Assembly (NCBI RefSeq): GCF_002994745.2
Contig: NC_037093.1
Span: forward strand, 32,837,884 to 32,901,883
DNA length: 64,000 nucleotides
Source of the DNA: Rosa chinensis
Taxonomy: Eukaryota > Streptophyta > Magnoliopsida > Rosales > Rosaceae
Direction of reading: 5' to 3'
Made by a program: the position numbers and the translations under genes. Below, in pieces: positions 34,315 through 47,900 of the stretch; position 1 is the stretch's first letter, and each line of letters begins with the position of its first letter. The notes below the pieces were generated by a model. It did no database searches. It worked only from the letters and a program-made list of their open reading frames with translations, and was not told the origin of the DNA.

Positions 34315-37300
34315 ATTAGGTTGTTAGGTTCTGTAGACTCGTTTCTATTCTAGTTACCTTATATGCTTGATGTTACTCAGTACCTCCCGAGTGATGGCCC
34401 GACTGCAGCGGTTCCCCATCGTTTACTCTTCGGTGCTGAAGTATTCATCAAGTATGTAAGGTACGTGGTTAGTTGATTTTCCTTCAGGTGCTATGCCTCT
34501 TATACGTCGACCTCATAGGGATTTCTCTGCGTATCAGATTAATTACGTGTCTTGCACCTTTTCCTGGTGATGGTAGATTACTCTACAGGTTTGAGTTATG
34601 CTACGAAATGTGATCCGAGGGAATGTGGTGGTTATCTCTCCCTCGATGCCAACAAGTTTGTTGGGACAAGGTTTAAGGTGCAAGACTGGAGTTCGATTTT
34701 GTGTTTGATTGTTAGAGTTGAGTGGACATAGCTTTGGGCTGTCTCTGTTTGCTATAAATTGCTTTGGAATCAGAATTGTTGATGGAAATGGAATTAGTAA
34801 TATTAATGGTTCTGACGTTGAACCAAGTTCCAGGAGTTGTGATACATGATGTCATATGTCATGTAAGTGACATTTAGGATATCATTGACAGTTGTTGGAG
34901 ATTACTTGGAAATCATGACTGGTTATCTTGGCTTTTTGACCAGACCATGATATTTGGATATAGTTTTGTCCGGATTGGAAGAAATTGATTTTAGATACAT
35001 TGACTTATAATTGATCCTTTTGAAGTTTTGGATCGTATTGAGTAAGGAGATAGACAGAATTTAAGTTTTTGATATAGTTTTATGTTTGAAACTTGAATAT
35101 TTAGTTGGACGCTTAGAGCTTTACAATCGAGTTACGATGTTTGGCAGTATTTAATTGAGAAGATGAGAAACAACTTTTATATATGAGATTGTGCCTATTG
35201 CGTGTACTTAATTGGTTATCCGTTTTGGTTGAAATGGTTGTACCTAAAAATTGGAGAATAGTGGTAGTGATCTCGTTGGGTATTCATAATGGTGCAAGTG
35301 GAATTACTTGTGATACAGAGTATGTTTCGAGTTATAAATTGTGGAGCCTTGAAGATTAATTGTGATAGATTGTTGGTGAAGTTTTTGCTAGACAGTTAGA
35401 TTGTGATATTGTAAGAGTGGTTAGTGGGATAACTTTGAGGAAATAAGTTTCTCAGTTGGCTCCGGAAATATTTCTAATTAAGGTTTGACCATAATTCTTG
35501 TTATATGTGGGTCAAACGTAATGCGGTATGTCTGTACAGTGGCCTATGTCGACGGCGATTAAATGAAGGAATTGGATCGCCAGGTGGTTGGATTAATTTC
35601 AGATCCAGGTACCGCTTTGTGTGAAATGAGATGTTGGACAGGTGTCTGTTTTGCATCAAGGTTGTTGTTCGAGGAAAAACTCTGTGAACAACGTTTTGTC
35701 ATCTAGGAAAATTGGTTGCTGCTTGAGTTGAATACGTATATTAACAGTTTGCTTTGAAGGAATTAAGTGAGTTTTACTACCTTGGTATCGTTACTTGTGG
35801 AATGGGTTAAACTGTTTGAGATTTAGTTCTCACATTAATTGATATTTCTACTGTATGGTGGCCCATATTTGGAGAAGTATAGGAAGTTGTAGGTACGATG
35901 ACTTAGCAGGATGTTGGAGTTGAGTTTAAAAATTAATTGTTTGGACCTTGTGTTTTATCAAGGGTTTCAATTGACTCTTGAAGTACTAAATTGTTGAGCG
36001 ACTATGGTTGAGTTGTGTTGTTGGATTTATGCTTAGCGAGATGAGGATTGAGAAATTTTGGTGCAATCTTAGTTAGCGCAGATTAGTTTTTGAAATTGTT
36101 GTTGTAGCTGGAATATTATTGAATAAGTGTTGTTAGAGGGTGGATCTTCAGCTACTTTATCCTCGGTTTAGCGATGACAGTGTCACTTGGGGATACCGGC
36201 TTTGAGCCATGCCAGGAGAGTTTGCTATACTCAACTACTTGCAAGTTTGACGTTGATTATTGGAATATTATGGTGTGGTAACGTAGAGAAGAAAGAATGG
36301 ACTACTTTGCTAGCAGTCTGGTACAGAAATTTTGAACATGAACAGGTATGCGAAATGTGTCGCCTTATGGCCAGCAGGGTATGTATCAAAGAAGTTTCTC
36401 TGGTTGACTTAGATGTCATCTCAAGGCGTTGATCAATGTTTTAGTTGGGTATCAAAGTAGCGCAAAGAAAGTATAGTGACCCTATAACCTTCATGATTAA
36501 GAACTTATAGGTTGGTTCGAGGCTACTCTTTGATATGCTTGACAACTGTGGGACCTCTACGTGCACGACATTTGATCAAAAATCCAAGCACAAATAGACA
36601 AAGAGGAAGTGTGGTTTTTGTGGTTGCTAAGGAAATTGGTTGTTTCAGACATGTGGGTTATCAGTGAGCATCTTGTGGTGTTTTATTAACTGTTGGACTT
36701 TCCATAACTCGTGTACGAATTGAAATTGTTTTAAGTGTGAGTAAATGTATTATCATGTTGTTGGTGAAAGTGGATCTTCACTGTACGAGTTGTATGAAAA
36801 AGAGTATGAATGCTACTATTCAAACTGAATAGTTTGTGATATTGATACCATGAGTCATCTGAACTATTATTTGACCTAAGTTTCTTGACGTCGAAGTTGT
36901 GTACTTGTGAGTATGTACTACTACATAGTTAGGTAAGACAAGGGTATCCAACTTGGAACATTGATACATTTGGGGTTCTAAGTATATGTTTTTGGTTGCT
37001 TGTGTAATCGAGATTGTCGAGATTATCAGCTACTCCAGTCGTTGGCTTAAGATTGCAAAGGGAAAACTTAATCCAAAGAAGATTTGATTTTCGTTATGCA
37101 GTTTCAAGGTGTAGTTCGTTCAAGTAACCGACCTTGATTTAGCCTTGAGTCTTTATTCTGAGAATTTTAGTAGGTGTTTCTGCTCAAATAGTTGAACCAT
37201 TTACAGGTTGCTTCAAACATAATGCTTTGACGATGTTCTCCCTTAGTTGTTAAGGACTGTCAGTAATGAGTGGAAGTAAATCTACCTCCTAATACACTGA

Positions 37301-37605
37301 ATTTAGTAAGAATGCTGTGAGGATTATTCAGATCACAACAATTGACTAGATTTCAGCTAGAGGATTGTTCCTTCTAAGGGTTGATCTCCATGTTCTAATT
37401 GGTCAAGTTTTGGATCAGTTTTAAAGGTAATGTCTACATGATTTGAGCAGACTTGCACATCTTTTCTGTGCCTTATCATCGCCACAGCCGTACGATTGAT
37501 ATACTATTCATCTTCGTGACTGTTTACTATGGATTGGTGTGTGCACCCATCTCTACTTCAACAGTATGGAATTTCGAGGACGAAATTTTTATAAGGTGGG
37601 GAGAT
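34315..37605 (+). other. Non-coding interior of element G
   Basis: Only short chance ORFs (up to about 80 codons) are present. At 34387-34421 lies the 35-nt block shared exactly with element B. Before the 3' LTR, AATTTCGAGGACGAAATTTT (37570-37589) resembles the end of Ty3/Gypsy pol, and ATAAGGTGGGGAGAT (37591-37605) is the polypurine tract. The interior probably derives from an ancestral Gypsy element decayed beyond protein recognition. Confidence 0.7.
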
Positions 37606-40455
37606 TGTGACGTCCCGAACCCGAATTTACCAATTTACAAGTCTTTCGATGGGTAAACGACTTTTACATTTACTTTTTGGCTCCGTTTCGACATTTTAGG
37701 GGGCCCTAAAAGTTGACTTTTTGTTCGGGTCAAAATTTGAGAAAATTTCCTTCATGAAAGTTGTAGAGGACGTTAAACCGAACGCGTGCATATGTGGTAC
37801 GTAAAAATCGGAGTTCGTATACGAAAGTTATAAGCGAAATGGTAAAGTTACTGTTCATGGTAACTTTCTATAAATAGGACGAGTTACTGTGGTAACTCGT
37901 CATTTTTCTCTCTCCCCGATTTTCTCCCCCTCTTCCCCCGCGTCGCCTTCTCTCCTTCTTTTTCTGATTTCTTCACCGTCCGGCGTCTGATTGACTTGAT
38001 TCCAGTTGTCCTTGGACCGTCTCTTCCTCCTCTATACGATGGTATCAGTGGGTATCGGCAATTTGGCCGGAAAACCCCGAATTTATGCAAGCACTGTTAC
38101 TGTAGCAGTTTGCTTCCCCGGCGAAATTCCCCAGTTTCCGGCTATCTTCGGCGGTGAAATTGGCTCTATTAGGAGCGCCTCGAGTCACTGATCATCTTCC
38201 CTCAAGACTTCTAGTTGGAATTTCCACGTTTGGAAGGTGAATTTGAAGGATTTCCAAATTGGTGGGTTTGGAGATTTCCGGGTTTGTGTTCATCGGCAAA
38301 ATTGGAGCATTTCAAGGTATTTTCTCACTTGGTCACAGTTATGAAAAGTGCTTAGAATGTTGAGATGATTCTGTGGTTGAAATTTGGTGGCCGGAGGAGG
38401 AGTTGGGCGCCGCATGAACAGTGGCACGCATGAATAGTGCGAAGGTGAATAGTGCGGTCTATGAACAGTGATTTATATTCTGTTTTTTTTTAGCTAGTTA
38501 AATTCTATATTTGTTGTAGAGGTTGTTTATGAAATTTAGTGAATTTTGGAGAAGCTTGGAATTAATTATGAATTTTTGAAGTTTATGGTTTCGATTATCG
38601 AATTACGAGAATCCGGCCGTCGGATATCTCTCGGTTCTGCCTTGGAACCTTTAAATTAACGAAATGGTATTAGTGATATAATTTGGGTTGCATCCGAGGA
38701 GAAATGGAGATGTAATTATGAGGAATTGATTTTAGGAATCGTATTAATTTGTCGAATAACTATTCACAGAATATAATTGTGTACAGGGCGATATACCGAG
38801 CTATTGCTCGACGAAGGAACTCGTATGCATGGTCGCCTAAATAGTACTGTGAGTGGACATTTGTTTTTAAATTAATTCCGCATGCAGTATTATTATTTTC
38901 TTCCAATTGAGATTTAATTATGTTTTGAATATTTGAGCGTTGATTTATCGAGATTTATTTATGGATTACGAGATTAGTATTGAAATTCCTTCCCGAGGGC
39001 TTTTAGTAGATTTTTGAGATAGTCATTCATGAGTTATTGAGTTGGGAAATGATTTTCGGGAAGTGACTAATTCAGAAAATATTATGAGAATTTTTGGATT
39101 TCAAATATCGGTTTTTATGAGGATTCACGAGTACGAATGTTTCATCGAATATTTGAGCATGATTGATTTATCGAAATTTATTGAGCTTTGAGCTCCGCAC
39201 TTATCAGCCTTGAAGTTAGATTGAGTTTTCTTTCCGAAAGCATTTATTGATTTACAGAGTATTTGATTTTATGCTTTCGAGGATGCTTTTGAGGACTTAT
39301 TGAGATATTGAGGTTTGATTTAGCGAGATAATCCTGAGTTATGCTTTCGGTAAATTTTTAATGTTTTATTGAAGTAACAGCGAGTTTCTTTCTGAAAGCA
39401 AGTAGTTGAAAGAGGTTGTTTCCAATTTCCAGTTTATTGAGGAGGCTATTCAGTTTATTAAGGAGGCCAGTTTTGGCGCATGCGTATCTTACCTAGTTGG
39501 CAGTCCCTTCTAGGTAATAGTCTGGTTGGCAGTCCCTTCCAGACTACAGCTCGGTTGGCAGTCCCATCCGATGCGTCACCTGGTTGGCAGTCCCTTCCAG
39601 ATGACATGAGGTAGTTAGTCGGCAGTCCCGTCTAGTACCTGTGGTTAGTCGGCAGTCCCGTCTACTACTTGTGGCTAGTTGGCAGTCCCTTCTCTCCACC
39701 GCCTCCTATTCCGGTTGGCAGTCCCTTCCGATGCGTCATCTGGGTGGCAGTCCCTCCTAGATGGCATGAGATGACTAGACAGCAGTCCTTTCTAGTCATC
39801 AAACGAGCCTCATGAAAAGGATGTTTTTATAAGGATTGAGGATGAGATTTTAAGAGGTTTCAAGATGTTCTTGTTACGTGATTGAGATTTCAGTAAAGAG
39901 GGTGATTAAGAGTGTTTTCAAGATTGTTACTGCATGCGAGATTTTAGAGAATAACTTGGGAAAGCATTAAGTTTTACTTATACATTTGAAAGTACTTAAT
40001 TTTCGTCCACTCACTCTAACAGATTTTAAATGTTTTCCCCTGGGCCCTTCGGTTTTAAATGCCCAGTTTGCAGGCCAGTTTAGCTTGAGGTCGAGCGTAC
40101 TTGGGGTTGAGGCATAGCTGTCATAGCTTCCGCATTATAAGAGCATCGGTCATTTATCTTGCTTTCTATTCTCTTGTTCGCCTGCATATTAGATTGCTCT
40201 GATAACCTATGAGATTAATATTCTAAAATTCAGAATTGTTTATGAAATGAGAGATGTGAGATGTTGTGATATAGGGAGCAGGGTGGCTCCAGGAGAATAA
40301 GGATGGATGATTTAGAAGTGTGGATGTTTTTCTACAGGTTTTGGGTTGTCCATTTTTAGGGGAAGTTCTGTCAAATTTTTGGTAGAATTTCTTCTAAAGT
40401 GGGCCCCGCAGGGCCTCTTCGGATTTCAGGGTGAAATCCGGAGCGGGTCCTGTCA
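37606..40455 (+). repeat. 3' LTR of element G (2850 bp)
   Basis: Matches 31452-34300 apart from about 11 substitutions and one extra T in a T run near 38490. The hairpin array recurs at 39489-39800. One change (CTACTACC to CTAGTACC) weakens the fifth hairpin, and another (ATAGCAG to ACAGCAG) lies in the loop of the tenth. Confidence 0.97.
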
Positions 40456-41285
40456 GCTAACCCCACCAAGAGTAAAGCCTGTAGGACATAAATGGGTCTT
40501 TGTCAGAAAAGCGTAATGAGAAGAATGAAGTCCTGAGGTACAAGGCTCGCCTTGTGGTGCAAGGTTTCTCACAACGCCCTATAATTGACTACGAGGAGAC
40601 ATACGCTCCCGTAATGGATGTTATAACGTTCCGCTACTTAGTTAGCCTGGCAGTTTCCGAAGGACTAGAAATGTAGCTCATGTATGTGGTTACTGCATAT
40701 CTCTATGGGGATCTTGATTCAGAGATATATAAGAAAGTGTCTGATGGCCTTACATTATCCAAGTCAAGTGACTCTAAACCACGGAGTGCATTTGCAATTA
40801 GGTTGAAACGCTCACTTTACGGATTTAAACAATCCGGGCGGATGTGGTATACCTGTCTAAGTGACTACTTGATTAGGAAGGGATATAAGAACGATGAATT
40901 ATGCCTTTGCATATTCATAGAGAAAACAAGGTCCGGATTTGCAATTGTAGCTGTATATGTCGATGATATGAACATAATAGGTACTCTTAATGAAATATGA
41001 GAAACTGTGAGCTACTTGAAATCCGAATTTGAGATGAAGGATCTTGGGAAAACTTGATTCTGTCTAGGTCTTGAACTAGAACACCTAGTTTGTAGAGTAC
41101 TAATCCACCAGTCTGCGTGTGTCCAAAGGACGCTCAGGCGATTTAACATGGACAAAGCGCATCCTGCTAGCACTCCCATGATCGGTTGAAGTTTAGATGC
41201 AAAGAAAAATCCATTTCGTCCAAAGGAAGATGATGAAGAGGTGTTGGGAGCTGAAATTCCCTATCTAAGGGCAATAATGTATTTT
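40456..41285 (+). pseudogene. Copia F reverse transcriptase, downstream part
   Basis: Resumes after the GCTAA duplication. LVVQGFSQRP, LKRSLYGFKQSGRMWY and the active-site box VYVDDMN (about 40955-40975) are intact. Stops occur at about 40674, 40998, 41056 and 41187. Homology to element I ends after EVLGAEIPYLRAI (about 41275), so the thumb/connection and RNase H are missing. Confidence 0.85.
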
Positions 41286-41526
41286 TATCAGTCAACGAAC
41301 CCAATTCCGAAGAATCCCAAGTCAATTCTGTAGTGCTTTTGGGTATTTTTTTATCAGTCGTTGTTTTGATCGGTCGTTAATTGTAGTGTTGATCGGATTT
41401 GTTTGCGTTGTTTTGATCGGAATTGTAGTGTTTGGATTCGAAGTGTAGTTGATGGGTGATGATTGGAGACTGATTGGCGGGGGGTCAGTTGTAAGGTCAC
41501 TGGTGGTACTTGCACGCTGCAGGTGT

Positions 41527-41581
<55 letters not shown>

Positions 41582-41961
41582 AGGTGCCCACAGTAAGAAG
41601 AAGAGAGAAGGCTGAGTGCTCAGAGTAAAAAATTTGAAGTGACCAAATTATCCCTTGAAATACGACAGGTGGCACGACACTAACGACGTCATTGACGTCA
41701 TGTATGTTTACTAGGTCAGTTTTGAAACCTCATGTACCAAAGTTTATGTTTTGAAACTTGATGTACTAAAATTCAGAGCGGGCATTACTTGGGGTGCCAT
41801 TCATAAAATTTTCTCTTTACATTTTGCTGTTTCAATAATGTGTGATAAGTTCTCTTTTGTATTTGATTCTTCTAATTTCCCGCAGCAAAGCGCAGGCCAA
41901 ATTTCTAGTTCACCAAAACCTTATTCCCGCATCTTTCTGAAACCAAGAGCGCTTGGGAATT
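41286..41961. other. Upstream region of RGH3-like gene with GA microsatellite
   Basis: Contains TTGATCGG-type repeats (about 41340-41420), a long GA run (41527-41579) and, nearer the gene, the probable 5' leader. No TATA box could be assigned with confidence. The GA tract lies about 385 bp before the ATG and could be a plant GAGA-type promoter element; this is inference only. Confidence 0.4.
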
Positions 41962-44900
41962 ATGGGAGAGTCAGAAACCCCAGCAGACAAAGAAGGAGAC
42001 GGAGGCATTCAGCCTAAAACAGAGGCGGGGATGAGCCGGAAGGAGAAGAGGAAAGCCATGAAGAAGATGAAGCGGAAGCAGACGAGGAAGGAACTCGCTC
42101 TCAAAGAGCAAGAGCTTATCAACATGGAGCAAGAGGAGGCCAAGAGGTCCGTGAGTGTGAGGATCATGTTTGAGGAGCGAGAGAGAGCTTGGACTGAAGC
42201 CATGGAGATTCGAAAGCAGAAACGAATCGAACACGAAGAAGAGGAGCGTAGAAATAAGGCTCTGGAAGACGAAGAACTATCTCGCAAGCAACAGGTCGTT
42301 TTCGATTTAGTGCTTGTTTTGTGTTGAAATACATATGATTGTGGTAGACGTAACTTTAACTTCCAAATTTTGTTCTTTGATGCTTAATTACTATTTCATC
42401 AGAACTCGAATATCATGTTTGAGATTAGCATTATTTGCTAGGTAGGAGTAAGAGAGAATCCTATCCATACTGAATTTCGATTCGAATGCATTGGGTGGAA
42501 CCACATTGTCTGGAGGATGGGATGGTTTTTTATGTTTCAGTGTGATATTTGTTGCAGATCAAAAATGCAAATGATGATGGTGAAGATGACTGGGAGTATG
42601 TAGAAGAGGGTCCTGCTGAAATCATCTGGAAGGAAAATGAAGTACTTGTCAAGAAGAAAAGAGTCAAGGTTCCAAAGAGGAATAAAGACCAGCAAAGTAT
42701 AAAGGAGGTGTGTAACATCAATTGGAACATGGATTAAATACACAATACTTTACGGTCTTTGGGTTTGTCCATATAGTCTTAAGGACAGATGATGTCATTT
42801 TTTCCACAGGATTCTGATCGACCTACATCAAATCCTCTCCCTCCACAATCTGAAGCTTTTGATGATTACAAAAATGCATCTTTATCAGCGCAGCAGCTGA
42901 TTGAGACTGTGGCTGAACAAGTACCGCATTTTGGAACTGAACAGGTTTGCTCCTTTCACCCTCTGTCTGTTAATACTATCCAACTTTATCTTAGTAATTG
43001 TTATATCTCTGCCAATTTATCTTATATTGTGTGCTTTGGTGCTGTAATTTTATTCATCAGTGAGGGTTATAGTCTATAATCTTTGAGCTTATGTGCATGT
43101 CAGGATAAAGATCATTGTACTTTCCATTTGAAAACTGGAGCTTGTCGGTTTGGTCAGCATTGCAGCAGAGTCCATTTTTACCCGGATAAATCATGCACAC
43201 TGCTTATCAAGAACATGTACAATGGTCCTGGCCTTACTTGGAAGCAGGATGAGGGGCTCGAGGTCTGTTAATGCTGCATGCCTGCATGTGATTCTTGTAT
43301 CCTGATAATAACTTTGGAGACCTTCAGAACTTTCATTGAATCTATGAATCTGTGTATTTGTGTGGTGTCACTGCATAATGATTGAAAGCCGCTCATAGAG
43401 TTCCTTATTAAAGAATGACAATTTATACGTCAAAAGATATACTACCCATTAAATGTACTTTGTTGAGGAGGCATATCTAACATAAAATAAACTCTTCTTT
43501 CTCTGTGGCATGTTGATGTATTGAGGAGTATGGACTGGTTTATCATTCTTTTTGACATGTTATCTTTTTGGATTTGTATTTGATTGCATACCATGTGTCT
43601 TAGTTCAATGCTGTAGTTTAGTTCAGTTTTCCTTCTTTTCATATAAGGATTGGCACTCTTCTTCTTTGACTTAAGCAATCAGATTCATTGCGAGTTCACT
43701 TTGGTGGAGATTCAGGTTTTCAGCCTGGATTGTACTGAATTAAAGATATTATGCCTAGTATATCCTTCTTGCTATCTTTAACTTGCTATGGTGTATCGAT
43801 TAGTTTCCTTAGTCTTATTACCATCTTCCTTATAAGCTTCACTTCCTTGTTTATTTCTTCTTTTCACTTTTGTTGTACATAAACAACTGTGTGCATTTAT
43901 GCATGTATCTACCAATGGTTGTAATCTCCATACAAACCATTGCTAGATATAATTGATGTATAATTATTGTATGGATTATGCATGCATGTATAATTAATTG
44001 TAATAGTTATACATATACATATGTATAATTATATATATGTATGTATTTTCATTTTTCTGCTACTGTACAGTAAGTGTAACTACATTATACCGTCCACCTT
44101 ATCGTACTATGCTTATCTTCAATTATCAATACAAGCTGTCTCTTATAGAAAAACAAAGAAGAAACAATCATATCTTGTACAGTTTAAGATGTTCTAATTT
44201 TGAAGGATTTTATTGATTGAAAAAAAATATTGAAAGATTTTCTTGAAAGAATATATTAAGTTTTGTCAATTAAAAAGGAGCCGAGGTACAAGAAAGCTGT
44301 ACTGTTAAAGTGATGATATGGTTCTTATCCTGATTTTCTGTTTGTCATTAAGATATCATATGCTACTTCTAATTGAGTATCTGTATTTGAGATTTGTTTC
44401 TCATTAAAGTTTTCAATTGTTTCTTAAGTGCATGAGTTTACTGTATTACAACTTTTGCTCCTTAACTACTATCAGTCATTGGGCAATATATCTGTTCTGG
44501 GGTTATTGGAGCTGTCTATCCTATATCAATTCTGACATCCCACAGTTTGGAATGTTGGCGGCAACTTTAAGAAGTACGTGACTGCAATTAGCTCTTCCAT
44601 TACTGTAGTGATGTTAAATGGAAAGGGAAAATGAAATCAAAAGATTAAGGAACTATCTTAAAAGAAACGCACAATCTTCTTTATTCGAATCAAAACATCA
44701 ATCATAAGAAAATGTGGATTTTTTTGAAACATTTATGCAAAGAAATATTATTAAGAACTCAATGGGATCCCCCTCAAATCAGACAAGGAAAGAGGGGATA
44801 GGTCCCATTGAGTTCTTATGCTTTCATGTCTATAACCCAGTTCATCTGCTTATTACAGAGATATTAGTTAGTTTTCCATGATCAGATTGAGAAGAATGTA

Positions 44901-47900
44901 AATAGCTTGTTGATACTTTATGTCACATGAAGTTATGTTTAACCATTATAAGGAACTGGAATCAGTTATCTTGCTTATATTTCTAAACTTATATAGTTTT
45001 ATAGTTGAGTCTAAATGTGTGGATCAACCGTGAGTTATCTCATGGTTTGGATAAGCTACTTTAATTCACAGAATGTTTAGTGAAGTGTACATTTTGTAGA
45101 ATTGGTTTGGATAAGCTATGTAAGTTCACTGAGAATTATGGTCTTTATTATTTGTCAAAAGTCTTGAGTTGATTAGTCTTTTTTTTTTTTTTAGTGCATG
45201 TGACAAACATTTTTAATGTGGAGGAGCTGTGGAGTTTATCAGCTGTATTAATATATACCCTATTGGTTCTAATTACTGCCATGACAATGCATCACGAGTT
45301 AGCTGTAGATTTTTTTCTTGTATAATTGTATCTTTAAGTTGGCAGTTAGAACCATAAGGGATGAAGGGAACTCTAGCTTTGTCCCCTGTGATTCTTTAGA
45401 TTCAAGGTATGAATGAATTTGTTTCTACTTTGTTTAATAGACATATACTTTAGTAAGTAAATTTGAAATTCACTTGCATCTTTTCACAGTGCAAAGTTGA
45501 AATTTTTTTTTCAAAAAAAGAAAAAAGTAAAACTGAACAGTCATTCTTAATATCTGTAGACATGACCGATTAAATCTCTTGATGTCTGTCTTGATGGAGG
45601 ATGTATGGCTCAGCTCTGTGCATCGTGGCAAAATTTAGTATAATATATTTCTTCTCTCTTTTCAGTACACTGATGAAGAAATTGAGCGCTGTTATGAAGA
45701 ATTTTATGAGGATGTTCATACAAAGTTCTTGAAGTTTGGAGAAATTATAAATTTCAAGGTTCTTGACAGCTTCATTTAATTTTGAGATCACCTCTGTATC
45801 GCCACCACCCTATTTTCAATCTTAGGATGACAAGTTGTCATTTAGACATCCCACAGCTTCAGAAGATCACTTACCCGTTCATGTCTATGTCAGGTGTGCA
45901 TAAATGGTGCACCCCACTTGCGGGGAAATGTGTACGTACAGTACAATGCACTGGAGTCAGCTTTGGTGGCGCATCAATTTATCAATGGTCGCTACTTTGC
46001 TGGGAAGCAGGTATTACATTGCTTTGGTTTTTGAGGAAATGCCTAAGACTTTATGAGTAAATCCAAAATAAAAAAATAAAATAAAATAAAAAACAAATGC
46101 TTATGGGGCTGTGATGAATGAACAGAGACCAAAGTCTGCGTTTTGATTTGTTGATGCTTTTAATGAAGAAGCACCTACAACATATCTTCAAAACCTAGCT
46201 GTTTACTTGTCTCTAATGACAGCTGGCTATCAGCTTAATCAATGACGTCCCACCTCCTTCCCACATGGTTGTGGTTATTTTCAACGAGGCAGGCTGTTTC
46301 AGTCAGTTTGCTTGTTAGTGCATGCATCTCTCAATCGCTGATCAGTAATTCAGAATTTGTGTTCTGAGTTGCATCCTAAAGCTGCTCTCTTTTGGTATGG
46401 AGATTCTGAGGAAGCCCCAATGCCTATGCTATTTGCTAGATGCATCTTTGTTTTCCTTCCGTACAGCACATACTAGGTTGAATATTAGGTTCAATCAGTG
46501 TGGAAGTTGCCATTTCCAGGGATTGTAGATTCAAGTTCTATTGTACTTTGGGCTTTACTGCAAGGATAAAACTAGGTTGAATATTAGGAGACCATGGAAG
46601 GGGGGCATCATTTTCATTTCAAAAATCTGTAGGAACTGGAATGTTATGAATTTAGAGGCACAAGGAAAGCTTCTTTCCTCAGGTTTACATATATCTATTG
46701 CTTGGGGGAATATATTGCTGTTAATCTGTTATCAGTTGTTTAGAGAGGAGGATTGGGTAAGAATCTTGTTTAAGACGAAGGAAATGCCTTCATACCAGCA
46801 AGCATGGAAGGGCATTTGTATTCCCCTTTTGTTGTAAGATGGTGGCTGTAGCATTTGTTTTATGTTTCGGATTGATATTCTTTTGCTCCTTTAGGAGAAT
46901 TTATGCTCAATGTTATAAGGGTTTACTCAGTTATTGGGATTGCAAGGGTTTAATTGCAACAACAACCCTTGAGTTTTAAAATATTTTCACAAGTTGCACT
47001 TCTACAGTTAACAGTATGGTTTACCTGAAGTTAATTATGGTTGCATAAAGCAATTGAAAGCACTGTGGTACCCTTATTGTTTCAAAAATATTCAACTTTG
47101 CAATAGGACATGGGACAATGCTATGTGCCAACTTTTAAGATTCGGCCAGGCTGGCCAGTGCAGTTTTATTCATAAAACATGCAACGGGTGGCAACCATAT
47201 TCCAGGTTGGGTTGAGTGTTGGTGTTCCAGGATGTTTTCTCAATACCTACAGATTGACATATGAAAATCACACGTCTTGATGCTTATTTGATATTATCAA
47301 ATTTTCAATCAATTTATGTTTTAGTACTATGCTGTCAGGTTGTGTAACAGAATTTTGCATTTGTCTTGTCTGCTTTCTTATTTAAACGAATGACTTTCTG
47401 TGATGGGATTTGGTAAAGTTCTGTTGATCCAGTTATGGTATTTGACAGATAAGTTGTGACTTCATCAATGTGACGAGATGGAAGGTTGCCATATGTGGGG
47501 AATATGTGAAGTCGAGGTACAAGGTACAGCTGGTCCCTTTCATATTACTCTTTCGCTGTTAAATTTGGTCTTGCTTGTTAGATTGAATAAGACTTTACAG
47601 GACTTGTTTCCAAACATTAGAATCATGTGTTATTTGTTATGCCTTACTGTTATCCTGTGGATAATCTTTCTCATTACATCTTGCAGACATGTTCCCGTGG
47701 TAGGACATGCAATTTTATCCACTGTTTCCGCAATCCTGGTGGAGACTATGAATGGGCTGATAGTGATAGACCACCCCAAAAATATTGGGTGGAAAAGATG
47801 GTTGCATTATTTGGTTATTCTGATGCATACGAGAAACAGATGATGGAGGATAACTCTGGACAGCTGAGGAACTCTAGCAAGAAGTCAATGACGGATTCAC

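Larger units (their letters stand above)
31452..40455 (+). mobile_element. Young Gypsy-like non-autonomous element G
   Basis: Complete element of 9004 bp: 5' LTR 31452-34300, primer site, 3.3-kb interior, polypurine tract and 3' LTR 37606-40455. An exact 5-bp target duplication GCTAA flanks it (31447-31451, 40456-40460) within the reverse transcriptase region of Copia F. By eye the LTRs differ at about 11 substitutions and one T indel over 2.85 kb (about 0.4%). With the often-used rate of 1.3e-8 per site per year this gives roughly 0.15 million years. The interior has no gag or pol, only a pol-tail-like motif before the polypurine tract, so movement must have relied on proteins from another element. 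Confidence 0.95.
28602..41285 (+). mobile_element. Copia element F, gag-less and truncated, split by element G
   Basis: F comprises a putative short LTR (28602-28780), a primer-like TTATTAGCACG site (28783-28793), a tandem-repeat leader, protease, pre-integrase/integrase and the start of reverse transcriptase up to 31451. Reverse transcriptase resumes at 40456 after element G. Homology ends at about 41285 within the connection domain, so RNase H and the 3' LTR are absent. It is related to elements H and I: the RLDN, LAEA.IKRLQM and VDDMN words are shared. No gag lies between leader and protease. Stops occur throughout. Confidence 0.8.

Noticed and set aside
41953..41961. Upstream extension of the RGH3-like start
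   Set aside because: The frame extends upstream only through a TTG codon at 41953; the first ATG at 41962 is the plausible start.
45180..45195. Poly-T run in intron 4 as a Pol III terminator
   Set aside because: No tRNA or other Pol III gene with A/B boxes was seen upstream; simply a homopolymer.
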